Shown one piece after another: positions 8,976 to 20,814 of a stretch of 64,000 nt of DNA. The DNA is taken from NCBI RefSeq assembly GCF_029906645.1, contig NZ_JARYGZ010000001.1, positions 2,724,084 through 2,788,083 of the forward strand. Direction: 5' to 3'. The translations under genes and the position numbers were made by a program. The notes below the pieces were generated by a model that saw only the letters and a list, made by a program, of their open reading frames with translations, was not told the origin of the DNA and ran no database searches. The stretch comes from Sphingomonas oryzagri. Its GTDB lineage: Bacteria; Pseudomonadota; Alphaproteobacteria; Sphingomonadales; Sphingomonadaceae. Every line of letters starts with the position of its first letter. Within the stretch, counting starts at the first letter, position 1.

Positions 8976-9253
8976 GCGACCAGCCGCGCAGCCTGCCGCC
9001 GAGCCGCAGCGCGGCGCAGGGCGGCGTCGGGGTGATCTTCGTCACGGGCGCCTTCGCGATCGTCACCGCCGCCGCGGTACTGCTGCTCGCACGCAGCTAC
9101 GGTTTCCGGATGGAGCCGATCGACTGGGTACTGCTCGGCTTCGTGCTGGTGCTGACGATTGGCGGCGGCATCGCGCTCATCCGCTTCGTGCGCGCCAACC
9201 CGCAGGGGATCGGCGAGGCACGCTTCGACACGCGCAACCGCGACAAGGACTGA
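8972..9253 (+). CDS. Small membrane protein with two helices
   Basis: The 93-residue product starts at an ATG overlapping the ygfZ stop (ATGA), so it is translationally coupled. A polar N-terminus is followed by two hydrophobic segments, about residues 17-40 (VGVIFVTGAFAIVTAAAVLL) and 50-72, and a short charged tail. It is predicted to sit in the inner membrane with both ends on the same side. I recognise no motif. Its link to YgfZ is only positional. Confidence 0.75.
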   Translation: MSDQPRSLPPSRSAAQGGVGVIFVTGAFAIVTAAAVLLLARSYGFRMEPIDWVLLGFVLVLTIGGGIALIRFVRANPQGIGEARFDTRNRDKD

Positions 9254-9255
9254 TC

Positions 9256-9732
9256 TCAGCCTGCCGCCGCCTTCTCCAGCGCGGCGACGTCCAGCTTCAC
9301 CATCGTCACCATCGCATCGAAGGCGCGCTTCGCCACCGCCGGATCGGGATCGGCGAGCAGGCGAGGCATGATCTCCGGCACGATCTGCCACGGCACGCCC
9401 CAGCGATCGCGCAGCCAGCCGCACATGATCGCCTGCCCGCCATCGGCAGTCAGCGCCGCCCACAGGCGATCGACTTCCGCCTGATCGGCGCAATCAACCG
9501 AGATCGATGCGGCATTGCCGTAATTTTCGGGTTTTCCGCCGTTGAGCGCTTGGAAGCCCTGCCCGCCCAGCGTGAACTGGATCATGATCACCTCGCCCGC
9601 CTCGCCGCCCGGCCAGGGGGCCGGGGCGCGCTGGATGTGATCGATCCGCGAATCGGGCACGAGCGAGACGTAGAGGCGCACCGCCTCCTCCGCATCCGTC
9701 CCGAACCACAGGCAGGTGCTCACCTTCGGCAT
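9256..9732 (-). CDS. PhnB-like VOC-fold protein (glyoxalase superfamily)
   Basis: This is a 158-residue protein. MPKVSTCLWFGTDAEEAV is the usual opening of the PhnB / '3-demethylubiquinone methyltransferase domain' branch of the vicinal-oxygen-chelate fold. Other family blocks are FTLGGQGFQALNGG, the AEVDRLWAALTADGG strand-helix and the DRWGVPWQIVPE core. Upstream in-frame sequence has no support, so ATG at 9732 is chosen. Members are often metal-dependent but the reaction of this branch is undefined. It ends 2 bases from the convergent membrane-protein gene. Confidence 0.88.
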   Translation of the reverse strand: MPKVSTCLWFGTDAEEAVRLYVSLVPDSRIDHIQRAPAPWPGGEAGEVIMIQFTLGGQGFQALNGGKPENYGNAASISVDCADQAEVDRLWAALTADGGQAIMCGWLRDRWGVPWQIVPEIMPRLLADPDPAVAKRAFDAMVTMVKLDVAALEKAAAG

Positions 9733-9837
9733 GTCCACTCTCCCGCTTTTGGGCGAGTCGGCCGGGCGATGCCGCTGGCCGCTCGCGGGGTGGAGGATGC
9801 CCCGCCCGGCCCGGCGGCTCAACCTCGGATACGCGAA

Positions 9838-9870
9838 GGGCGGGGCGCGGAGATCTTCCGCACCCCGCCC
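9838..9870 (-). terminator. Probable terminator hairpin downstream of aconitase
   Basis: GGGCGGGG-C-GCGG pairs across a 7-base loop with CCGC-A-CCCCGCCC: about 12 pairs with one internal mismatch. It sits 28 bases past the acnA stop on the minus strand, but only a weak T-run follows. It could be a terminator or an mRNA-stabilising hairpin. Confidence 0.5.
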
Positions 9871-9898
9871 CACGATCGGCGAGCGATGGCCGGCAGGC

Positions 9899-12574
<2,676 letters not shown>

Positions 12575-12766
12575 GGCGGAATTCCTTTGTGCAGGGGCGG
12601 AGGAGTCGGGCGGGAGATAGCAACGGGGTGCCCGTTCTGAAAGGGCGCGGGGCAAGCTGCGAATCGGTCTCAACACACCGGCCGCACGGAATTTGGATTA
12701 TGCCGCCCGAACCGCTAAGAGCGCCGCCGAACCGGGCGCTTTCCGCCCCACAGACCGGACGAGACC

Positions 12767-13045
12767 ATGACCGACACGCCCCCCGATCGCCTTTCCGTCA
12801 GCCCGCGCTCGCCGCTCTACGACGCGGACGTCCTGCAGCGCGACGTCGGCATCCGCTTCAACGGTGTCGAAAAGAACAACGTCGAGGAATATTGCGTGTC
12901 GGAGGGCTGGATCAAGGTCGCCGCCGGCCGTTCGCTCGACCGCAAGGGCAATCCGATGACGCTCAAGCTGAAGGGCGTGGTCGAGCCTTATTTCAAGCGC
13001 GCGGCGGCGGACGAGGCCGGGAGCGACGGCGACGCGGAGAGCTGA
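12767..13045 (+). CDS. DUF3297 family protein
   Basis: The 92-residue acidic protein has the compact DUF3297 pattern: DRLSVSPRSPLYDADVLQRD, then GIRFNGVEKNNVEEYCVSEGW, then GNPMTLKLKGVVEPYF. The family is small, conserved in alphaproteobacteria and cytoplasmic by sequence (no signal or membrane segment); its role is unknown. The stop overlaps the start of the acetyltransferase gene by one base (TGATG), so the pair is an operon. Confidence 0.85.
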   Translation: MTDTPPDRLSVSPRSPLYDADVLQRDVGIRFNGVEKNNVEEYCVSEGWIKVAAGRSLDRKGNPMTLKLKGVVEPYFKRAAADEAGSDGDAES

Positions 13046-13586
13046 TGCCCTTCGATTTCCAGCCGACGCTCGACGGCGACCTGCTCGCGCTCCGGCCCGC
13101 CCGGCCCGACGATTTCGACGCGCTGTTCGCGGTGGCGTCGGATCGGGAGATCTGGGAGGTCCACCCGGCGCATGACCGCTGGCAGGAGCCGGTGTTCCGC
13201 ACCTTCCTCGATGGCGCCTTCGCCGATCAGGGCGGGCTCGTCGCAATCGAGCAAGCGAGCGGCGCGATCGTCGGCTTCTCGCGCTATTCGATGGGGCGGT
13301 GCGAGCCGGGCGAAGTCGAGATCGGCTGGACCTTCCTGGCGCGTCGCCTGTGGGGCGGCCGTTACAATGCCGCGATGAAGCGGCTGATGCTCGATCACGC
13401 CTTCCGCTTCGTCGACACCGCGCTGTTTCGGGTCGGCGAAGACAATCTGCGATCGCGCCGCGCGATGGAGAAGATCGGCGGGCGCCTGACCGGACGGACG
13501 GAGACGGTGATGCTGAACGGCGCGCCGGTGACGCATGTCGTCTACGCCATCCGGCGATCGGACTGGGCCACGCGGGCGATGGCCGG

Positions 13587-13590
<4 letters not shown>
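13045..13590 (+). CDS. GNAT-family N-acetyltransferase (RimJ/RimL-like)
   Basis: The 181-residue protein has the GNAT layout of ribosomal-protein or small-molecule acetyltransferases: RPARPDDFDALFAVA at the start, beta-strand GAIVGFSRY, then EVEIGWTFLARRLWGG and NAAMKRLMLDHAF covering the acetyl-CoA loop, and FRVGEDNLRSRRAMEKIG, the usual asparagine-containing C-terminal block. The acceptor is unknown. The start ATG shares a base with the upstream stop. Its 3' end overlaps the convergent ATPase gene by 4 bases. Confidence 0.88.
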
Positions 13591-14729
<1,139 letters not shown>

Positions 14730-14799
14730 GGCCGGGGCTAGTCCACGACGTGGGGTGCGCCGCTATCGGCTCCCCCTCTTCTCATTCGCGCCGCAGCGA

Positions 14800-15228
14800 T
14801 CAGAAGACCCCGGCGTATCGCTCGTTGCCCTCGAAGGCGAACTTGCCGACCTGGCTCTGCTTCACCACCGCGATGATGCCGTCGACGATCGCGTAGCGCG
14901 TGGCGGGATCGGGCCTCAGGTGAAGCTCCGGCTCCATCGCCTGCGTCTCGGACAGATCGATATACTGGCGAAGCGTCCTGAGATCGGCGACCGCCTGGCC
15001 GTTCCAGAACATGTGCCCGGCCGCATCGGTCGAGATCAGGTTCTTGTCGGGGTGCTCGATAGCAGGAGTGCCGCCCGACGGGAGGTCGAGCGGCACCTTG
15101 TGTGTCTGGATCGGGATCGTGAGGATAAACATGATCAGGAGAACCAGCAGGACGTCAATGAGCGGCGTCGTGTTGATCTCCATCAGCGGGGACGGTTCGA
15201 TACTCCGAACGGAAATCGCCATGTTCAT
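14800..15228 (-). CDS. exbD: ExbD-family protein, third copy of the Ton operon
   Basis: The protein has 142 residues. One membrane helix with the conserved Asp (TPLIDVLLVLLIMF, about residues 22-40) conducts protons with ExbB, and a periplasmic domain follows. It shares with the neighbouring second copy the STDAAG..FWNGQ block and the C-terminal VGKFxFEGNERYA motif, so these two are close paralogues. It is last in the operon, 24 bases after the second copy. All residues needed for a working ExbD helix are present. It may pair with alternative TonB proteins or form mixed complexes. Confidence 0.93.
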   Translation of the reverse strand: MNMAISVRSIEPSPLMEINTTPLIDVLLVLLIMFILTIPIQTHKVPLDLPSGGTPAIEHPDKNLISTDAAGHMFWNGQAVADLRTLRQYIDLSETQAMEPELHLRPDPATRYAIVDGIIAVVKQSQVGKFAFEGNERYAGVF

Positions 15229-15252
15229 CCTCCTTGACCGGGTAAGCCCGGA

Positions 15253-15693
15253 TCAGAAGGCGTTGGCGTAGCGCTCGTTGCCCTCGAAGCCGAACTTGCC
15301 GACCTGGCTCTTCTTCACGACCGCCAGGATGTTGTCGATCGTATCGTAGCGCGTTTGCGGATCCGGCAACAGATGCAGTTCCGGCTCGTCGGGCATGTTC
15401 TTCGTCAGATCGAGATACTGACGAAGAGTGACGAGGCCCGCCTCGCCGGCCGGAAGCGGCTGGCCGTTCCAGAAGATGCTGCCGGCCGCGTCCGTCGAGA
15501 TCGTGTTCTTCGTCGGAAGGATCGGCGGCGGCGGTGCATTGTTGGGAACCGGCAGATCCAGCTTCACGGCATGGGTCTGCGGGGGAATGGTGATGATGAA
15601 CATGATGAGCAGCACCAGCATGACGTCGATCAGCGGCGTCGTGTTGATGTCCATCATGGGCTCGCCTTCGGCGGTGCCTGCAGACATTGCCAT
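15253..15693 (-). CDS. exbD: ExbD-family protein, second copy
   Basis: The protein has 146 residues, with a membrane anchor containing the key Asp in TPLIDVMLVLLIMF and a periplasmic domain ending VGKFGFEGNERYANAF. It is more like the third copy than the first. It starts 36 bases after the first exbD stop, on the minus strand. In Xanthomonas a second ExbD is needed only for some TonB functions; the same split of labour is possible here but not shown. Confidence 0.94.
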   Translation of the reverse strand: MAMSAGTAEGEPMMDINTTPLIDVMLVLLIMFIITIPPQTHAVKLDLPVPNNAPPPPILPTKNTISTDAAGSIFWNGQPLPAGEAGLVTLRQYLDLTKNMPDEPELHLLPDPQTRYDTIDNILAVVKKSQVGKFGFEGNERYANAF

Positions 15694-15729
15694 CGCAATT
15701 ACTCCAAAATCTTGTTCAGGCCGCCGAAA

Positions 15730-16209
15730 TTACGGTCCGCCCGGCGTTTCGGGCTGCGAGATGAAGCCGACCTTGAGGAAGCCCGCCTGCGACAGCGTCG
15801 AGACGACACCGCCGATGCACTTGTACGGCGTGTTCTGGTCGCCGCGGATATGCGCTTCCGGCAGGGTATCCGGGGTGACGTTCTGGACGCCGCCCTGCTT
15901 GTCGATCTCGAACTTCAGCTTCTTCACGGCGCGATCGAGCAGCGACTTGGAGTCGACCTTCTCGATGCCCCAGTAGACCTGACAGTTGCCGGCCGCGTCG
16001 GCCTTCACGGACAGGTTGACGTTCTCCGGCTTGGTGACCGTCGGCTCGTTGCGCACCGTCGGCAGCTTGAGCGGGATGGTCTGCAGCACGACCGGAACGG
16101 TGATCAGGAAGATGATCAGGAGCACCAGCATGACGTCGACGAGCGGCGTCGTGTTGATGTCCGAGATGGGCGTGTCATCGCCACCTTCGCCGCCTACACT
16201 CATGGCCAT
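15730..16209 (-). CDS. exbD: ExbD-family protein, first copy
   Basis: The protein has 159 residues. The TPLVDVMLVLLIIFLI helix bears the conserved Asp, and the periplasmic part differs from the two later copies (KVDSKSLLDRAVKKLKFE, then HIRGDQNTPYKCIGGVV), so this is the divergent and probably canonical ExbD of the set. It is separated from exbB by 97 bases containing a perfect 15-bp hairpin. With ExbB it forms the proton-driven motor that powers TonB. Confidence 0.95.
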   Translation of the reverse strand: MAMSVGGEGGDDTPISDINTTPLVDVMLVLLIIFLITVPVVLQTIPLKLPTVRNEPTVTKPENVNLSVKADAAGNCQVYWGIEKVDSKSLLDRAVKKLKFEIDKQGGVQNVTPDTLPEAHIRGDQNTPYKCIGGVVSTLSQAGFLKVGFISQPETPGGP

Positions 16210-16262
16210 CGGAATTCGGTCCTATTCTAATACTTGCGGTGGAGGCGGGCGAGGCCCGCTCG

Positions 16263-16296
16263 GGCCGCCGCCGCATCCGGAGATGCGGCGGCGGCC
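16263..16296 (-). promoter_or_regulatory. Perfect 15-bp hairpin between exbB and exbD
   Basis: Arms 16263-16277 and 16282-16296 are exact inverted copies (GGCCGCCGCCGCATC) around a CGGA loop, located 11 bases past the exbB stop. No T-run follows, so full termination is unlikely. A stem this stable could block 3'-exonucleases and stabilise the exbB message over exbD. ExbB is needed in excess of ExbD in the complex (5:2 in known structures). Confidence 0.6.
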
Positions 16297-16306
16297 TTCA
16301 CCGAAA

Positions 16307-17074
16307 TCAGGCCTTGGTGGTCTGCACGCCCGAGGCGGTCGCAGCGACCTTCGGCTGGGCAGCCTTGGTCAGGCCGTAGGACGGACGCACCGCGCCACCC
16401 GACACCATGTAGCCATGGACGTCGTTGGCGAAGGCCACGAGACCCTCCATGATCACCTTGTTGCGACGCAGCAGCCAGTTGTAGGCGAGCACGGCCGGAA
16501 CGGCGGTGACGAGGCCGAGCGCGGTCATGATCAGAGCTTCACCGACCGGGCCGGCGACCTTGTCGATCGAGGCCGAACCCGAGGCGCCGATGGCGATCAG
16601 CGCGCGGTAGATGCCGACCACGGTACCGAACAGACCGACGAACGGAGCGACCGAGCCGACCGTCGCGAGGAACGGCAGGCCGCCCGAGAGCTTGGCGCCG
16701 ATCGAGGCCGTCGAGCGGGCGATCGAGTTGTTGATCCACTCGTGCTGGTCGATCGGATCCTTCAGCTTGTCGTGCTGGTCCTCGGCGAGCAGGCCGTCGT
16801 CGACGATCTGGCGGTAGGCCGAGTTCTTCTCGAGCTTGGTGGCGGCGTCACGCAGGTTCGGCGCGGACCAGAAGCCGGCGCGGACCTTCTTGGCCTGGCC
16901 GATGATCTTCTGCTGCTCCCACCACTTGGAAAGCAGGATGAAGAGCGAGATGAACAGCGAGCCCACGAGCAGGATGAACACGGTCCAGCTGATCACGCCA
17001 CCCTGATTGAGGGCGTTCCAGAGGCCGTACTGTTCTGCGGCGGAGCCGGCGGCGGCGGTGGTGGGGGTCGTCAT
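16307..17074 (-). CDS. exbB: ExbB/TolQ/MotA proton-channel family protein
   Basis: The 255-residue protein has three membrane helices. An N-terminal one lies at about residues 28-50 (ISWTVFILLVGSLFISLFIL); two later ones lie within residues about 135-205, with the family block FVGLFGTVVGIYRAL and the following ALIMTALGLVTAVPAVLAYN. It is the channel scaffold of the Ton motor with ExbD. It lies 85 bases after tonB, same strand, first of the four motor genes. The N-terminus starts with a Thr/Ala-rich stretch instead of a cleavable signal. Confidence 0.95.
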   Translation of the reverse strand: MTTPTTAAAGSAAEQYGLWNALNQGGVISWTVFILLVGSLFISLFILLSKWWEQQKIIGQAKKVRAGFWSAPNLRDAATKLEKNSAYRQIVDDGLLAEDQHDKLKDPIDQHEWINNSIARSTASIGAKLSGGLPFLATVGSVAPFVGLFGTVVGIYRALIAIGASGSASIDKVAGPVGEALIMTALGLVTAVPAVLAYNWLLRRNKVIMEGLVAFANDVHGYMVSGGAVRPSYGLTKAAQPKVAATASGVQTTKA

Positions 17075-17159
17075 GGTCGTCGGTTCCTTGGTCAGAATGT
17101 CTGTTTTCGATTATCGGGAACGGCGACGGAGGCGCGCGTCGCGCCCCCGTGCATCCGGC

Positions 17160-17822
17160 TTAGTCCTTCGGGATCTGCCAGCGCATATTGTTGCTATACG
17201 TGCTCGCAATGCCGTTGCCGGACGCATCCTTCGCCGGCGTGAAGCGCGCTCGGCGCGGCAGCAGGCGGCAGGCGGTCTGGTCGAGATCGGGGAATCCGCT
17301 CGACGAGGTCACCGTGCAGTTCGTGACGCGACCGTCCGGTCCCACATCCAACTTGAAGCCGGTGACGCCAGCCTCGTTGTTGCGAAGCGCGCCGGGCGGG
17401 TAATCGTCCGAAGTGACCCAATCGCCCGGATTGCCGCGTGGCTTCAAACCCACGGCCTCACTGGGCTTGGGCGGCGGCGGCGGCGGCGAGGGGGCGACCG
17501 GCGCCTGCGGGATGATCACGGGGGGAGCCTTCGGCGCCGTGATGATCGTCGGAGCCACGACCGGCGGGGTCACCACCGGCGGGGGCGCCACGATCGGCGG
17601 CGATTCGACCTTCGGGGTCTCCTTGGGCGGGGGCGGCGGCTTTTTGGGCGGCGGCGGCGGCGGGGTTTTGATGTCGATCACGTTCAGCTTGGTGGCCACC
17701 TTTTTATAGGCGTCGTATGCCAGACCGTTGACGAACGCGTAGCCGACTGCGCCGAGAACGATCGCGGAAATGACCGCTGAGACCGTTTTCTGACCGCTTT
17801 GATTCTGGTCGACGTAAGCCAT
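17160..17822 (-). CDS. tonB: TonB energy-transducing protein
   Basis: This is a 220-residue protein. A short cytoplasmic end and one membrane anchor (residues about 12-35, VSAVISAIVLGAVGYAFV) lead into a Pro-rich linker (TPPPPPPKKPPPPPKE, then PPIVAPPPVVTPPVV) spanning the periplasm, and then a C-terminal TonB domain with GVTGFKLDVGPDGRVTNC and LLPRRARFTPAKDASG. The start MAYVDQNQSGQK is preferred over an upstream reading because GAGTGG lies about 10 bases upstream. It transfers energy from ExbB/ExbD to outer-membrane receptors. It leads the operon; I see no convincing Fur box in the 278-base gap upstream. Confidence 0.94.
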   Translation of the reverse strand: MAYVDQNQSGQKTVSAVISAIVLGAVGYAFVNGLAYDAYKKVATKLNVIDIKTPPPPPPKKPPPPPKETPKVESPPIVAPPPVVTPPVVAPTIITAPKAPPVIIPQAPVAPSPPPPPPKPSEAVGLKPRGNPGDWVTSDDYPPGALRNNEAGVTGFKLDVGPDGRVTNCTVTSSSGFPDLDQTACRLLPRRARFTPAKDASGNGIASTYSNNMRWQIPKD

Positions 17823-18100
17823 TAAAGAGAGCCACTCCGTGCTGGGGCGAATAGGCTGCGGCATGACAGCGGAAGTCAGCCACCCGCGAAACATCGCGGG
17901 CCATCTGACCCCCCTTGCCGTCACTTCATGCTATTCAGCGTTCGTTTTGATGTCCATCCCTTACATATACGATTGAGTAATGTTTGGCCCGCGACCGGTT
18001 TTCCGGGCGCCTAAAGCCTTGAATCGGGCCGCGCATGACGGCAGGAAAATCGACCATGCCGCATCCCGGCGGATGCTGTCGAAAGGAAGGACGAAAGCCG

Positions 18101-18955
18101 ATGAGACCTGCAACGAAGACCGGCCCGGCAATCCTTCTTGCTGCGTTCTTCTTCGCAAGCGCAGCATCGGCGCAATCCAATACTCCGCCAGCTTCTCCGC
18201 CCGAGATCGGATATGCGGACTTGGCCGATCTCGCATTTGCGGGACAGATCGCGGTGATCGTCACCGTGCACGATACCGTACACCTGAAGGATGCCGATGC
18301 GGCCGGCGTCGCGCCCGGTTTCGCGCGCTTCTATATCGAGGGTGACGTGAACGCGCTGATCGCCGGGCAGGGTGGCGTGCCCGCCAGCGTCTCCTGGATC
18401 GCCGACGTGCCGATGACATCCGCGAATCGCCTTCCCAAGCTCAAGAAGGCCAAACTGATTCTCCTCGCCCGGCCGGTGCCCGGCAAGCCGGGGATGCTCC
18501 AGCTCGTTTCCAAGACCGCGCAGCTGACCTGGACGCCGGACCTCGAACAGCGGCTGCGGACCATCCTGACGCAGGCGAACGGCCCGTCGGCACCGCCGGT
18601 CGTGACGGGCATCGGCCACGCCTTTCACGTCGCGGGCAGCATTCCGGGCGAGGGCGAGACCCAGATCTTCCTCAAGACGGCGGACAACCGCCCCGTCTCG
18701 CTCAACATCCAGCGTCATCCCGGCGAGGATCCGCGCTGGACGGTCTCGCTCGGCGAGATTGTCGACGATGCGGCGGCCGCGCCGCAGAAGGATACGTTGC
18801 TCTGGTATCGCCTCGCCTGCTCGCTGCCCGCGCAGCTTCCCGCCGATGCGGTCGCCGATCAGGCGCCGGACGACGCAACGGCCGCGCAGGCCGATTACAA
18901 GCTGGTGCTCGACGGTCTCGGCGCCTGCGGACGGACGGACGGGCCGGCGAGCTAG
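18101..18955 (+). CDS. Exported protein of unknown function
   Basis: The start MRPATKTGPAILLAAFFF at 18101 follows a GAAAGGAAGG ribosome site and gives a clean signal peptide cleaved after SAASA (residue about 25), so the 284-residue product is predicted periplasmic. The mature part is mixed alpha/beta with no Cys pairs apart from late single Cys residues and no catalytic motif I recognise. The blocks IVTVHDTVHLKDADAAGV and RFYIEGDVNALIAGQGG recall conserved sphingomonad hypothetical proteins. It is divergent from tonB and ends 4 bases inside the convergent SDR gene. Confidence 0.8.
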   Translation: MRPATKTGPAILLAAFFFASAASAQSNTPPASPPEIGYADLADLAFAGQIAVIVTVHDTVHLKDADAAGVAPGFARFYIEGDVNALIAGQGGVPASVSWIADVPMTSANRLPKLKKAKLILLARPVPGKPGMLQLVSKTAQLTWTPDLEQRLRTILTQANGPSAPPVVTGIGHAFHVAGSIPGEGETQIFLKTADNRPVSLNIQRHPGEDPRWTVSLGEIVDDAAAAPQKDTLLWYRLACSLPAQLPADAVADQAPDDATAAQADYKLVLDGLGACGRTDGPAS

Positions 18956-19728
18956 GAGGCGCCGCCCTCGCTCTCCAGATACAGGAAATCGCGCGGATAG
19001 TGGCGCAGGTGCGCGCCACCATCGACGAACAGGGTCTGCCCGGTCACCGCGCGGGCACGGGCGAGGTAGACCACCGCCTCGGCGATCTCGGCCGGATCGG
19101 CGAGCAGTTCCAGCGGCATCCGCGCCGCCGCGCGGGCCATCCGCGCCGCGTCATAATCGGGCGTCGGCAGCGTCAGCCCCGGCGCGACCGCCGAGACGCG
19201 GACGTGCGGCGCGAACTGACGGGCGAGAATCGTCGTCGCCTCGGACAGCGCGAGCTTGGACAGCGTGTAGCTGAACTGGTCCGCATTGGGTGCGGCGATC
19301 CGCTGGTCGAGGATGTTGACGATCGCCACCGGATGCCCGGCCGAAGCGATCGCAGCCAGCGCGCGCGCCAGCAGCACCGGCGCCGCGCAGTTGACCGCAT
19401 AATGGTCGATCAGGCCGGACTGGCGCACCGTTTCGGGCGAATCATAGTCGAAGCGCGCGGCGTTGTTGACGAGCAGCGCGGGCCAGCGCGCGGCCGCCCG
19501 GTGCACCGCCGGCAGCAGCGCCTCGACCGCCGCCGCGTCCGAAAGGTCCGCGGTCAGGTGATGCCAGGCGGCCCCCGCCGCGGTCAGCCGTTCGCTCAGC
19601 CCCTCCTCGGGCGCGGAGGCCGGGCTGCTGTGGATCGCGAGGTCGTATCCCGCATCCGCCAGCGCGATGCAGATCGCCGCGCCGAGCCGGCGGCAGCCGC
19701 CGGTCACCAGCGCGAGCGGGCGGGTCAC
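18952..19728 (-). CDS. SDR oxidoreductase of pteridine-reductase (PTR1/FolM) type
   Basis: The 258-residue Rossmann protein starts at a GTG overlapping the folB stop (GTGA). The cofactor loop TGGCRRLG (residues 9-16) matches the TGX3RXG variant that separates pteridine reductases from ordinary SDRs. The catalytic set is Asp141 (NILDQ), Tyr154 and Lys158 (YTLSK). The 13 and 4 residue spacings equal those of Asp181/Tyr194/Lys198 in Leishmania PTR1, where Asp replaces the usual SDR Ser. The inferred role is NADPH reduction of dihydropterin or dihydrofolate; coupling to FolB supports this. The exact substrate is unknown. Confidence 0.85.
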   Translation of the reverse strand: MTRPLALVTGGCRRLGAAICIALADAGYDLAIHSSPASAPEEGLSERLTAAGAAWHHLTADLSDAAAVEALLPAVHRAAARWPALLVNNAARFDYDSPETVRQSGLIDHYAVNCAAPVLLARALAAIASAGHPVAIVNILDQRIAAPNADQFSYTLSKLALSEATTILARQFAPHVRVSAVAPGLTLPTPDYDAARMARAAARMPLELLADPAEIAEAVVYLARARAVTGQTLFVDGGAHLRHYPRDFLYLESEGGAS

Positions 19729-20102
19729 GCCCGGTTCCTCACCATGCGGATGCCGATCTCCTCGCCTTTCTCGCTGATCGCGAGCTTCACGATCGTCACC
19801 TCGACGCGCAGCACCCGCTCGTCCTCCGCGAAGAGCTTGGCGCAGACGTGATCGGCCACCGCCTCGATCAGCGTGAAGTGCAGCCCCTCGGGTAGCGACT
19901 GCGTGACGGCGTGCTTCAGATCGAGATAATTCTTCGATTCGGCCAGCGGCGTGTCGGGCGCATATTTGCGTGTCGGCAGCTTCAGATCGACCGTCACCGA
20001 CACGCGCAGCGGCTGCGGCAGGTGGGTTTCCTCCGAATAGATGCCGGTCAGCACCATCGTCTCGATGTTGGAGACCTGGAGCTGGAGGAGATCGTCCGTC
20101 AT
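19725..20102 (-). CDS. folB: Dihydroneopterin aldolase
   Basis: The protein is 125 residues from the chosen ATG (MTDDLLQLQVSN); an upstream in-frame ATG at 20123 is possible. The FolB fold signature runs from NIETMVLTGIYSEE, through YLDLKHAV, to the catalytic-Lys region FTLIEAVADHVCAKLF and EVTIVKLAISEKG. It cleaves dihydroneopterin to hydroxymethyl-dihydropterin and glycolaldehyde in folate synthesis and may also epimerise the substrate to dihydromonapterin. The stop overlaps the next gene's GTG by 4 bases. This favours a shared monapterin or folate role. Confidence 0.92.
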   Translation of the reverse strand: MTDDLLQLQVSNIETMVLTGIYSEETHLPQPLRVSVTVDLKLPTRKYAPDTPLAESKNYLDLKHAVTQSLPEGLHFTLIEAVADHVCAKLFAEDERVLRVEVTIVKLAISEKGEEIGIRMVRNRA

Positions 20103-20243
20103 GCCGCTTTCATGTCCTTGCACTAGGCGTCCCGCCTAGGCGGCACAGGCCTGTACGGCAAGGATTTCGCTTTTCTGGGCGATTGGCCGTACAGCGCGCG
20201 CCTCCCGAATCATCCATATGGAGGACAGGCATAGGTGGACGGC

Positions 20244-20774
20244 ATGGCGAACATCATCGCGGCGGGCGCGCACGGCGCGCATCTTGCCCCGATCGAACCG
20301 GCGGATCTGACAGGCATCGAGCAGCTGCTCGATCTGGCCTTCGGCGCCGAACGCCAGCGACGGACCGCCTACCGCCTGCGCGAAGGCATGGACTTCTCCG
20401 CCGAGGCGAGCTGCGTCGCGTTCGACGAGCATGGCACGCTGGTCGGATCGCTGCAGAGCTGGCCGGCCTCGCTGGTCGAAGACGACGGGACGGCGACGCC
20501 GCTCTGGCTGGTCGGCCCGATCGCGGTCAGCCCGGAGCGGCGCGGTGAGGGGATCGCCCGCACCATGCTCCGCCGCGCGCTCACCGCGATCGACGACACC
20601 GGGATTCCGGCGGTGCTCATCGGCGATCCGGAATATTACGGCCCGTTCGGCTTCGCGGCGGACGCGACCGGCGGATGGTCCCTGCCCGGCCCGTTCGAGC
20701 GGCATCGCCTGCTCGCGCGACTCGACGACGGGCGCACGCTGCCCGCAGCCGGAATGCTCGGCCCGCGACGCTGA
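20244..20774 (+). CDS. GNAT-family N-acetyltransferase
   Basis: The protein has 176 residues from ATG at 20244 (GTG at 20235 is an alternative). The acetyl-CoA site lies in LVGPIAVSPERRGEGIARTM, with the Q/RxxGxG/A-type loop as RRGEGIA. FDEHGTLVGSLQSW precedes it and GDPEYYGPFGF follows. The last block is shared with the YhbS-like subgroup. The acceptor is unknown. It is divergent from folB. A GGTGG ribosome site lies 4-8 bases before the chosen ATG. Confidence 0.9.
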   Translation: MANIIAAGAHGAHLAPIEPADLTGIEQLLDLAFGAERQRRTAYRLREGMDFSAEASCVAFDEHGTLVGSLQSWPASLVEDDGTATPLWLVGPIAVSPERRGEGIARTMLRRALTAIDDTGIPAVLIGDPEYYGPFGFAADATGGWSLPGPFERHRLLARLDDGRTLPAAGMLGPRR

Positions 20775-20814
20775 GGCTTCCAAGGGGCGGGCAAATCGTC
20801 CTAGGGGGATGGTC

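Noticed and set aside
17823-18100. Fur box in front of tonB
   Set aside because: The AT-rich stretch around 17935-17990 was scanned for a GATAATGATWATCATTATC-like dyad. No convincing match was found, so iron control is not claimed.
20123-20139. Operator between folB and the acetyltransferase
   Set aside because: CTAGGCG/CGCCTAG is a 7-bp dyad with a 3-base loop in a divergent gap. It is too short and lacks context for a call.
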